Shown here: positions 25,297-32,580 of the stretch, one piece after another
Position numbering within the stretch: the stretch's first letter is position 1
How the letters are laid out: each line of letters starts with the position of its first letter
Assembly (NCBI GenBank): GCA_035530875.1
Contig: DATKUB010000047.1
Location: forward strand, 1 to 40,071
Length of the DNA stretch: 40,071 nucleotides
From: JANXYY01 sp035530875
GTDB lineage: Bacteria > Actinomycetota > Actinomycetes > Nanopelagicales > Nanopelagicaceae
Direction: 5' to 3'
Notes under the pieces: model-generated
The model's input: only the letters and a program-made list of their open reading frames with translations
Databases searched by the model: none
What the model was told of the DNA's origin: nothing
Program-made: the position numbers and the translations under genes

Positions 25297-26418
25297 ATGA
25301 GTAATTTGGATGCACCAAGTTTTGATCCAGCGATTGTGGGATTCACACGCATTCTTGGAAGTTTTGGTTTCAACATAAATCAACATCGAATACACACGGC
25401 CTATCGCTGTTTTGGGGCTTTTGGTGGAGTGCAACAACGAGAACATGTTTATTGGGCAGGGAGATTTGCGCTCTGTTCACGCAGAGAGGACATCGTTGTC
25501 TATGACCGGATATTTGAGGCATGGTTCGATGGAAGACTTCCAGAATTTCAGCGACAGAACATCAGTGAGGTAAACCGAACGGTAGCGACTCCCGATCAGA
25601 ACCAGTCAGATCCAGATACGGGTAGTGATGATCTTGAATCAAAAAAGACAGCGACGGCCTCGGAAATCGAGATTCTTCGAAATGCGGATTTGGCCTTGCT
25701 CTCTCTTGATGAGCGCTCACAAGTCGAGGAGTGGATTACCCAATTAAGACCAACGATCCGGACTCGGCAGACTCGGCGTTTCTCCCGTGGGAAAGGAAAC
25801 CTAATTGATCGAAGAACGACAATTCGGGCCGCGTTAGCAGCTGGCGGGGAGATGGCTGAACTGGCGTTCAGAAAGCGACGCCACGCTCCTCGCAAGGTGC
25901 TTTTCTTGATCGACGTGAGCGGATCGATGAAGGCGTATTCAAGTGCCTATCTAAGATTTGCCTACGCCACCAAGCAGACCCGATCTACGACCGAAATATT
26001 CACGATCGGTACTCGGTTAACCAGAGTTACCAAATCTCTTTCCAAAGGCAGGGTCCAGAACGCAATCAATCGAGCGTTGAAGGAGATCCCCGACTGGTCC
26101 GGAGGCACTCGACTTGGGTCTCAACTAAGAGAATTCGTGAAAGTTCACGGCGCCCGAGGCGAGGCACGAGGTGCCATCCTTGTAATTGCAAGTGATGGTT
26201 GGGAACGAGGGGATGTGCAACTACTAGGCGCCTCAATGGCGCACCTATCTCGGTTGGCCAAAAGAATCATTTGGGTGAATCCACATGTATATCGACCCGG
26301 TTTCGCCCCGCTAACTGCAGGAATGGAAATATCGCTGCCAAATATTGATCGGTTAGTGGATGGGCATTCGTATCGCTCGTTCGAAAACCTATGTCGAGAA
26401 CTCATGACCGAACGATGA
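25297..26418 (+). CDS. VWA-domain protein (CoxE-like)
   Basis: A 373-residue protein. The N-terminal 190 residues are a helical region (DPAIVGFTRILGSFGFNIN) with an acidic linker. A C-terminal von Willebrand A domain follows, with MIDAS motif D206-V-S208-G-S210 in FLIDVSGSMK and the supporting GGTRLG and VIASDGWERGD segments. It matches CoxE, the partner of the CoxD ATPase, and follows MoxR by 19 bases. The start is uncertain: ATG 25297 is used, with TTG 25285 as an alternative and no clear ribosome binding site. Its stop overlaps the next start (ATGA). Confidence 0.87.
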   Translation: MSNLDAPSFDPAIVGFTRILGSFGFNINQHRIHTAYRCFGAFGGVQQREHVYWAGRFALCSRREDIVVYDRIFEAWFDGRLPEFQRQNISEVNRTVATPDQNQSDPDTGSDDLESKKTATASEIEILRNADLALLSLDERSQVEEWITQLRPTIRTRQTRRFSRGKGNLIDRRTTIRAALAAGGEMAELAFRKRRHAPRKVLFLIDVSGSMKAYSSAYLRFAYATKQTRSTTEIFTIGTRLTRVTKSLSKGRVQNAINRALKEIPDWSGGTRLGSQLREFVKVHGARGEARGAILVIASDGWERGDVQLLGASMAHLSRLAKRIIWVNPHVYRPGFAPLTAGMEISLPNIDRLVDGHSYRSFENLCRELMTER

Positions 26419-26969
26419 ATGCACCCGCTGACATCTTTGGTGTCGTTTTAGCCGCTGGCGAGGGCAGTCGTTTTGGCGGGCCGAAAGCGCCTTTTATTTA
26501 TGAGGGCGAGCGGCTGATTGATCGGGCCGTCAGAGTTCTACGCGGCGGCGGCTGTGAGCAGGTATGGGTGGTTCTTGGGTCCTGGGTTGGAGACGTACCA
26601 AATGTTGACGAGATTCTCATTAATCCCAATTGGTCAATTGGCCTGTCTTCATCGCTCTCGCTAGCCCTTCATCGCGCTGAATCATCATCGGCACTTGGGT
26701 TGTGCATAATGTTGGTCGATCTTCCCGGCATAACTTCTGATGCGGTGGCGCGTGTGTTGGCCAGTGAAAGCGATTTGGCTATCGCCACGTATGAGGGTAA
26801 GCCAACTCATCCCGTCTTCTTGGGGCGCAAGCATTGGCGGTCGCTGGTAGATTCCCTAGGTGGCGATAGCGGGGCCAGAGCCTACTTGCGTCAAAATGAC
26901 GGCGTAGTTCAGAAGATCCCGATCGATGACATTGCAGATGGAACGGATCTAGACGTTCAACCCACCTGA
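26415..26969 (+). CDS. MobA/MocA-like molybdenum cofactor nucleotidyltransferase
   Basis: A 184-residue glycosyltransferase-A-fold nucleotidyltransferase with the NTP-binding start GVVLAAGEGSRFGGPKAPF and a metal/dinucleotide segment IMLVDLPGITSDAVARVLA. MocA attaches CMP to the molybdenum cofactor to form the cytosine-dinucleotide form used by xanthine-oxidase-family enzymes such as the one in this window. That link makes MocA more likely than MobA, though the sequence alone does not distinguish them. ATG 26415 overlaps the VWA stop. Its last 13 bases overlap the 3' end of the convergent DUF1116 gene. Confidence 0.82.
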   Translation: MNAPADIFGVVLAAGEGSRFGGPKAPFIYEGERLIDRAVRVLRGGGCEQVWVVLGSWVGDVPNVDEILINPNWSIGLSSSLSLALHRAESSSALGLCIMLVDLPGITSDAVARVLASESDLAIATYEGKPTHPVFLGRKHWRSLVDSLGGDSGARAYLRQNDGVVQKIPIDDIADGTDLDVQPT

Positions 26970-28384
26970 GGAGATGCCTCGGCAAGCCCAGTGATAGCCC
27001 CTTCAAAGCATGCCATCGGCGGGTTAACTAAACCCGCACCCACCTGGCCAATTCCAGCCAGACGGCCAGCCATACCGGTATTGATTTGCGGCAAAATGCC
27101 GGTTCGAATGACCCGAGTTACATCTATTCCCGTGGGAGCACCTCGAAATTCCAACACCGGGATGCCAAAACTCTGGTTTTCGCCCACGGTGATTTCGTAC
27201 ATGCGCCTGGTTGCGGCAAGCGCATCGGGCACCGATCCTCCGACAAAACGGACGATTGCTGGAGCAGCAGCCATTGAAAAACCGCCAATGCCAGCGGTCT
27301 CAGCGATGGCGCTATCCCCAATATCCGGATTGGCATCGGCCTCTGTATAAGATCCGAGAAAAAGCCCTACTGGGGTGTCTGCTGGCGCAGTGAACCATTT
27401 GTCACCGGTACCCGAAACTTGGATTCCAAAGTCGGTTCCATTTCTAGCCATGACTGTCACGACTGAAGACCCTGGAATATCACGGGCAGCCATTGTCTGG
27501 AGTTTGCATGCGGGCATCGCCAGATTTAGAAAAAAGTGATCATTGCCACCGATGAACCTGGTTGCGGTCGCTAGATCAGTAGTGGATGCACCCGATTCGA
27601 TCATGTCCGGGAGTAGATCGCGGATGAGCATGAGAGTGCCTGCCCGATTACGATTATGTCCTTCGTCGCCCATTTGAATCATTTGCGACAAGATTGCCTT
27701 GACGTCAACCGGGCCGGCAGCACTTGCGTTCCTACGCTTTACGGCAGTCTTGAGCAAAGGTCCGAGAACCTCTGTCATCCATTGAAGTCGCACTATTACG
27801 TCATCGGAGTAGGCGCCATAGCGGAGTACTTTGCCGAGTCCTTCGTTCAAGGAACACCAAGAGTGATTACCAGTGGAGGGGTCCAGAAGTTCAAACATCC
27901 ACATCGAAGGAGTTACTACGCCCGCCATCGGGCCAACGGCATTGCGATGGTGACATGGCTCCCATTTGATTCCTCCACTAGCCAGCAACTTTTCGGCCGC
28001 TTCCGGATTGTCTGCGTAGCCTTCAAAAATAACGCCACCAATCAGGGCGCCCCGCATTGGCCCGGAAGCGTTCTCCCAGGTGAGCGGGGGACCGGCATGA
28101 AGGAAAGTTCGAGTCTCCAGGTTCAGAGCCTCGCTAGCCTGCCGGACATCGACAAGTTGGGCGCCAGTTGCCAACATCCTCGTTAGAGCTAGCGAATTGG
28201 CACTAGTTCGCCGCACGTCAGCCATCACACGATCCAATGCTGCCTGTGATCCCGGGACGGCTGGCCGCCAGTCCACTCGTGTGAGCGCAACCAACTGATC
28301 AGAGAGGGCATCGGCCAGCAATGGAACTCCAGCCGTAGCTACCTTTATGTCTTCCATTTCCAACAGTCCCTGAAACTTGGTCAT
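26957..28384 (-). CDS. allG: DUF1116 protein, oxamic transcarbamylase subunit (YlbE/AllG-like)
   Basis: A 475-residue soluble protein of the DUF1116 family, with GALIGGVIFEGYADNPEAA, the conserved CHHRNAVGPMAGVVTPSMW stretch (about 152-170) and GHNRNRAG. In E. coli the homologue ylbE, with fdrA and ylbF, has been reported to encode oxamic transcarbamylase, which phosphorolyses oxalurate to oxamate and carbamoyl phosphate. It is the last gene of the minus-strand DUF2877-fdrA-DUF1116 operon and starts inside the fdrA stop (ATGA). Somewhat longer than the E. coli protein. Family assignment is firm; the substrate in this organism is inferred. Confidence 0.85.
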   Translation of the reverse strand: MTKFQGLLEMEDIKVATAGVPLLADALSDQLVALTRVDWRPAVPGSQAALDRVMADVRRTSANSLALTRMLATGAQLVDVRQASEALNLETRTFLHAGPPLTWENASGPMRGALIGGVIFEGYADNPEAAEKLLASGGIKWEPCHHRNAVGPMAGVVTPSMWMFELLDPSTGNHSWCSLNEGLGKVLRYGAYSDDVIVRLQWMTEVLGPLLKTAVKRRNASAAGPVDVKAILSQMIQMGDEGHNRNRAGTLMLIRDLLPDMIESGASTTDLATATRFIGGNDHFFLNLAMPACKLQTMAARDIPGSSVVTVMARNGTDFGIQVSGTGDKWFTAPADTPVGLFLGSYTEADANPDIGDSAIAETAGIGGFSMAAAPAIVRFVGGSVPDALAATRRMYEITVGENQSFGIPVLEFRGAPTGIDVTRVIRTGILPQINTGMAGRLAGIGQVGAGLVNPPMACFEGAITGLAEASPQVG

Positions 28385-29853
28385 GACGCCTCACTCAATT
28401 CGATCAACGAGATTGCTTTTCTGATTGCCGCTGCATTGCTAACTGTGACGTACGCTCCTGCTTCGCTAAGCAGATCGGCCTGCCGTTCAAGCCCCTGGGG
28501 ATCGCCCGTTGCACCAATTAGTGCAATCACGACCGGGATACCATGTGCAGAAATTGTTTCCTTGATGGCTGGCGCAAGCGATGCAGCCGGATTTGGGTCA
28601 GCTCCGTGCCCCAGCACCACGTCCATGATGATGACGCCACACTCTGGATCTACCGATTCTTTCCTGAGCCGCTCTATTCGAAGAGTTGGATCAATCATTG
28701 GATGAGCACGACCAACCGTCATCGCATCATCGCCAAAATCGATGAAGGTATTTTCTCGCGAAGATGAGAAGGGATCGTGATGCCAAGAAGGATTTAGTGG
28801 AATGTTCGAATAGATAGGACCGAGTTCTCGAGAGGCAATCACCATTGCCTCATCGCAGACCGTTCCACCGGAATACAGGCCACGGAGGAAACCAGGATGC
28901 TTCTTTAAGGGAGCGTGTCCCCATGATTTCCATTTCGGAACCGGAGTACCAATCGTGTTCAAGATGTCTTCAGTTGCACTTGTTAGGTCAGGCAGTCCTT
29001 GGCCAAGGAGTGCGAATATCACAGGCTTGGTCAGCGTGGACGCGTGCTTTCGTATCATCTGCGCTACCTCTGGCGCTGGCGGTTTGGAGACGAGCACAAT
29101 CGCCTTTGTCCGCCGATCCTCGGAGAGCGCATTGAGGGCGCTAATCGTAGATCTTCCTTGAACCGATGATGAAAGGTCTCGCCCGCCAACGCCGACGCAG
29201 TTGGTGACTCCGACGCCTGCCTGATCAAGAAGGCACATGACGTGTTGGGCGCCAGTGCCCGAAGCCGCAACGATTCCAATTGGGCCTGGGGTAACGACAT
29301 TGGCAAAGCCGAGGCCAACGCCGTTGATGACCGCGGTGCCGCAATCGGGCCCCATCACCAACAAATCCAAACTGGAAGCCAAGTCCTTAAGGAGAATCTC
29401 CTGCCACACCGGCACATTGTCACTGAACAGCATCACTGATTGGCCCGATTCAAGGGCATCCACCGCCTCGGCAAAGGCGCCACTACCAGGAACTGAAATT
29501 AACGCGAGGTTGGCATCATGGGCTCGCCCAACGCTTCGCGCAGACGCAATTTCGCCGCCACCACTCGAGGCTCGCGCACGGCGATCGATTGCGTCAAACT
29601 CATTGGCCATTGCGGCGAGGGCAGCCTCAATTTGCGACTTGTTGATCGCTCGAATAGCGATGATCAAGTCATTTGCACTTGGGGCGTCGATAACAAAACC
29701 CAGTTCCCGCATGAGATCTAGATTGAGTGGAGTTCCCATGGCCACAATCGCATCTTGGACACCAGGAGTCTGGGCGACAGCTCGGCTCACTTCAAGGAGG
29801 GACACGGAGTCGCGGTAGGCACCGGACCGTGTTTCGACGTGGATTTCACTCAT
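28381..29853 (-). CDS. fdrA: FdrA, oxamic transcarbamylase subunit (acyl-CoA synthetase-like)
   Basis: A 490-residue protein of the FdrA family, related to succinyl-CoA synthetase. It has an N-terminal ACT-like/FdrA part (AYRDSVSLLEVSRAV...DAIVAMGTPLNLDLM). A Rossmann CoA-binding-like domain has VMGPDCGTAVINGVGLGFANV and IGIVAASGTGAQHVMCLL. A ligase-like C-terminus follows. I choose ATG 29853, which overlaps the DUF2877 stop by ATGA, over the ATG at 29862. FdrA is the core subunit (AllF) of oxamic transcarbamylase in E. coli. All three subunit genes are contiguous and overlapping here, so a stable complex is likely. Confidence 0.88.
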   Translation of the reverse strand: MSEIHVETRSGAYRDSVSLLEVSRAVAQTPGVQDAIVAMGTPLNLDLMRELGFVIDAPSANDLIIAIRAINKSQIEAALAAMANEFDAIDRRARASSGGGEIASARSVGRAHDANLALISVPGSGAFAEAVDALESGQSVMLFSDNVPVWQEILLKDLASSLDLLVMGPDCGTAVINGVGLGFANVVTPGPIGIVAASGTGAQHVMCLLDQAGVGVTNCVGVGGRDLSSSVQGRSTISALNALSEDRRTKAIVLVSKPPAPEVAQMIRKHASTLTKPVIFALLGQGLPDLTSATEDILNTIGTPVPKWKSWGHAPLKKHPGFLRGLYSGGTVCDEAMVIASRELGPIYSNIPLNPSWHHDPFSSSRENTFIDFGDDAMTVGRAHPMIDPTLRIERLRKESVDPECGVIIMDVVLGHGADPNPAASLAPAIKETISAHGIPVVIALIGATGDPQGLERQADLLSEAGAYVTVSNAAAIRKAISLIELSEAS

Positions 29854-30578
29854 TGAGCACACACTCTTTCTTTATCGTAATCTGCCACCGCGGGAGATCC
29901 ATTTTGAGGGATACCAAATGCCATCTCTACGCCCTTTGCTAGCGCCGCACCAGAGGAATGCCCAACGCGAACAAGTGATTCACGGTTGGCCTGGGTCGTA
30001 TTTGAATTGCTCGTCAGGGCATCAACGTATGCCACCAATGGCGCGACTCCGAAACCCTCGGAAGCGCACTCTAGGAGGCGAGCTGAAAATAGCGTCGTTC
30101 GACTTGCGGCGGTCAAACGCACTTTCTGCTGAACTTTAGTCAGCGCTGGATGCCCAATTGCTCGGGCCATCACTAACCAACCAGCCAGCAGGTCGTCGCC
30201 CTCGGGAGTAAGTCCAATCCCTGAACCCAGAAGCAGTTCGACATTTGGAGTTTTGGAGATTCTAGAACTGGATGAGGACGCCGATGATTCGCGGACTCTG
30301 GGGGGTTGCCACCAACGAGAGATTTCTATCGGCCGATCGCCCAGCGCGAGCCGTCCGTCGATCAGACCAAATCGCTCAGGAGCCAAATCAGCCGGGCTTT
30401 GGACAAAAATCGAGGTTGGCAGAGCTGGTTGCGCTCGGTTAGCGACCAGTTGGACGGTCACTGCCAGACCATCGAGGTTGAGCCAAGTAAGCCCACTTGC
30501 GGTTCCCAGAATCGCCAGGTGAACGGCTTTTTTCGGCAGAATTGGGCTTAAAAGTGAGGATCCCACGGCAACGCCCAT
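29850..30578 (-). CDS. allH: DUF2877 protein, oxamic transcarbamylase subunit (YlbF/AllH-like)
   Basis: A 242-residue DUF2877 protein. The family-defining loop is LLGSGIGLTPEGDDLLAGW (about 134-152), and the C-terminal GHSSGAALAKGVEMAFGI also fits. It is first in the minus-strand operon and overlaps fdrA by ATGA. No ribosome binding site is visible, but a TACCGT -10-like box lies 6 bases before the ATG, suggesting a leaderless transcript. Its start codon is within about 30 bases of the divergent pucR start. Function is by homology to the third subunit of E. coli oxamic transcarbamylase. Confidence 0.83.
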   Translation of the reverse strand: MGVAVGSSLLSPILPKKAVHLAILGTASGLTWLNLDGLAVTVQLVANRAQPALPTSIFVQSPADLAPERFGLIDGRLALGDRPIEISRWWQPPRVRESSASSSSSRISKTPNVELLLGSGIGLTPEGDDLLAGWLVMARAIGHPALTKVQQKVRLTAASRTTLFSARLLECASEGFGVAPLVAYVDALTSNSNTTQANRESLVRVGHSSGAALAKGVEMAFGIPQNGSPAVADYDKERVCAQ

Positions 30579-30584
30579 GACAGG

Positions 30585-30606
30585 ACGGTATCGGGTTCGC
30601 TACGGT
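30585..30606. promoter_or_regulatory. Divergent leaderless promoter pair for the fdrA operon and pucR
   Basis: On the minus strand TACCGT (30590-30585) ends 6 bases from the DUF2877 ATG. On the plus strand TACGGT (30601-30606) ends 7 bases from GTG 30614. The two -10-like boxes are only 10 bases apart, so the promoters overlap and one bound regulator could control both. Pattern-based. Confidence 0.4.
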
Positions 30607-30613
30607 GCTACCC

Positions 30614-32293
30614 GTGTCAGGTATTGCTAACGAAGTCGATACTTCGCCTCAGGAAGTGCCGAGTACTGAGAGCGGTCGGTATGGCGTGACCGTCCAAGAG
30701 TTGCTAATTACGCCATCTTTATCCCAGGCCAAGGTTGTGGCCGGTGCTGCCGGCCTGTCTCGACTGGTAGCAAAACTCAATGTGATGGAAGTGCCTGACA
30801 TCCAGGCTTGGGTCAAACCGGATGAGTTGCTTTTGACCACGGGTTATCCTCTGATGGGACATCCGGAGACGACCGCTACGTTAATTGAAGAACTGGATGC
30901 CAGAGGTTTGGCTGGAATCGCGATCAAAGTTGGCCGCTATCTATCGGGTATTCCTTCCGACATGATCACGCAGGCCGAGCGCTTGGGCTTTCCAATTATT
31001 GAGCTACCTGAAGACATTGGTTTTGATGACATTCTCAATGAATGCCTGTCCATCATTCTTGAACGGCATGTGGCAACTCTAGAACGCTCCGATGCTGTGC
31101 ACCGAGCCTTATTGGGCATTGTTCTGGAAGGTGGCGGACTGCCTGAATTAGTCACGGAAGTGACCAGGTTGATTGATGGGTTCGTGATAGTGACCACGCC
31201 CGACGGGAGAATTCTGGCTCAAGCCGGAGATGATTCCCTAGCGCCGGCTTCGGCTTTTGACGGGACGGGCAGACTTATCGTTGAGCATCAAAGATATGGC
31301 GCTCAACTCGTTCGATACGAGGATGGGGCCACCGCATTCGTTGCCGCCGCACCAATCGTTGCATCGCACGGCGAGCAAGGACGAATTGCAGTCTTCGGAC
31401 TAGGTGCGCTGACCCCGATTGATGTAACAATTTTAGAGCGTTCGGCAACTGTGGCCGCTTTAGCCTTGACGAAACGTCAAGCAATTGCCGCCGTCGAAAG
31501 CAAGTATCAAGGGGATTTTCTACGCGACCTATTGGCTGGGCGAGCTGGAAGCGCTGATCACACCCTGCCCTACAGTCGAGCCCTTGGTTGGAGCCTGGAT
31601 CGACCGCTACTGGTTATCGTCGCGGAACTAGATCCAGAGGCTGGTCTCACATCTGACGAGACGAGAACTGCCTCAGACCGATTTGCCCTTGCCTGGGAAT
31701 CCGTCGTGCGAGCCAAAGACCCTCGTGCTGCCGTCGTTGGTTTCAACAGCGAAGTGGTTGCGCTGATTGGCAGCACCGACGGGGTAATGCCGCTAGCCGA
31801 ACTGACTGAAATTGCCGCCGTCATATCCGGCGATGGTGGCGGAGGGCGTCGGAAATTTACTGCGGGCGTATCGCGAGTGGTCAATGGCCCGGACGAGCTG
31901 CCCATCGGCTACGAACAGGCTCGCCAGGCGGTTCGGGTCGGACGTCAGGTAAATGGACCTGGTCGCGTTGCCGATTTCGACTCGCTCGGCGTCTTCCGGG
32001 TTTTGAGTCTGGTCCCGGATTCTGCCGAGTTGCGATCATTTTTATCCGAAACACTTGGTGAATTAGCCACCAGAATCGATCCTGAAGCAGCCGATCTGCG
32101 CAGAACGCTGCAGGCTCTACTAGATACGAACTTAAATGTGGCCGAAACGTCGCGGATGCTTCACTTCCATTACAACACGCTCAGATATCGAATTGGGAAA
32201 TTGGAACGAATGCTCGGGCCGTTCACGACCGATGCCCACCTGAGGCTATCGCTCGCATTAGCGCTTCGAATCCTGACCATGCGTGGTATTTGA
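30614..32293 (+). CDS. PucR-family transcriptional regulator
   Basis: A 559-residue activator-type regulator. The N-terminal PucR domain (about 25-150: VQELLITPSLSQAKVVAGAAGLSRLV ... VGRYLSGIPSDMI) is followed by a CdaR/GGDEF-like middle region (about 300-430). A C-terminal PucR helix-turn-helix follows (about 490-555: LLDTNLNVAETSRMLHFHYNTLRYRIGKLE). PucR of Bacillus activates purine-catabolic genes; relatives respond to other catabolites. It is divergent from the transcarbamylase operon and upstream of the permease and Mo hydroxylase genes, so it is the likely local regulator of the whole block. The start could be GTG 30605 or 30614; the latter fits a leaderless transcript. Confidence 0.9.
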   Translation: MSGIANEVDTSPQEVPSTESGRYGVTVQELLITPSLSQAKVVAGAAGLSRLVAKLNVMEVPDIQAWVKPDELLLTTGYPLMGHPETTATLIEELDARGLAGIAIKVGRYLSGIPSDMITQAERLGFPIIELPEDIGFDDILNECLSIILERHVATLERSDAVHRALLGIVLEGGGLPELVTEVTRLIDGFVIVTTPDGRILAQAGDDSLAPASAFDGTGRLIVEHQRYGAQLVRYEDGATAFVAAAPIVASHGEQGRIAVFGLGALTPIDVTILERSATVAALALTKRQAIAAVESKYQGDFLRDLLAGRAGSADHTLPYSRALGWSLDRPLLVIVAELDPEAGLTSDETRTASDRFALAWESVVRAKDPRAAVVGFNSEVVALIGSTDGVMPLAELTEIAAVISGDGGGGRRKFTAGVSRVVNGPDELPIGYEQARQAVRVGRQVNGPGRVADFDSLGVFRVLSLVPDSAELRSFLSETLGELATRIDPEAADLRRTLQALLDTNLNVAETSRMLHFHYNTLRYRIGKLERMLGPFTTDAHLRLSLALALRILTMRGI

Positions 32294-32580
32294 CGGCGCA
32301 TTAGTGGCTTTCACGCAAGACCAAGTCGGCTCGCAAGTCCATCGAACTCACTGTTTGTTGCGGTCTATCAAGATAAGGGTTCATGGGTTGCGAATGCAGT
32401 TCGACTCGCCGTAACTATTTTACAAGATTCGGGGACTTTCCCTGTCATTTCTATGAGAAGTTACCGGACTGATTAGACCGTAGATTTCCAAACAGCGAAA
32501 AAGATTCGTGACGTGGGTCACGATTGGGATGCTGGGAACGCATATCTCGGTATCACGCCCTTTTAGGAGGGGGCTCGCCC
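32294..32580 (+). other. 287-base non-coding region upstream of the permease gene
   Basis: No gene or RNA was recognised here. The longest open stretch reaching the permease (from 32524) is the untranslated leader in frame. The notable content is a perfect 7-base inverted repeat at 32506-32523, a possible -10 (TATCTC, 32543-32548) and the AGGAGG ribosome binding site at 32565-32570. No terminator was found directly after pucR. Confidence 0.6.
32506..32523. promoter_or_regulatory. CRP/FNR-type operator candidate (GTGA-N6-TCAC)
   Basis: TCGTGAC-GTGG-GTCACGA is a perfect inverted repeat with 7-base arms. Its core GTGA-N6-TCAC has the spacing of CRP-family sites such as the GlxR/Crp sites of Actinobacteria (TGTGA-N6-TCACA). 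Its centre is about 40 bases upstream of the start implied by TATCTC at 32543-32548, the class II activation position. No second copy was found in the other gaps of the catabolic block. Confidence 0.55.

Noticed and set aside
27656..28186. 176-residue plus-strand frame inside the DUF1116 gene
   Set aside because: No domain or ribosome binding site; the minus-strand gene is clearly the real one.
29237..29818. 193-residue open frame antisense to fdrA
   Set aside because: Low-complexity Ser/Arg/Ala-rich translation with no family features, fully inside fdrA.
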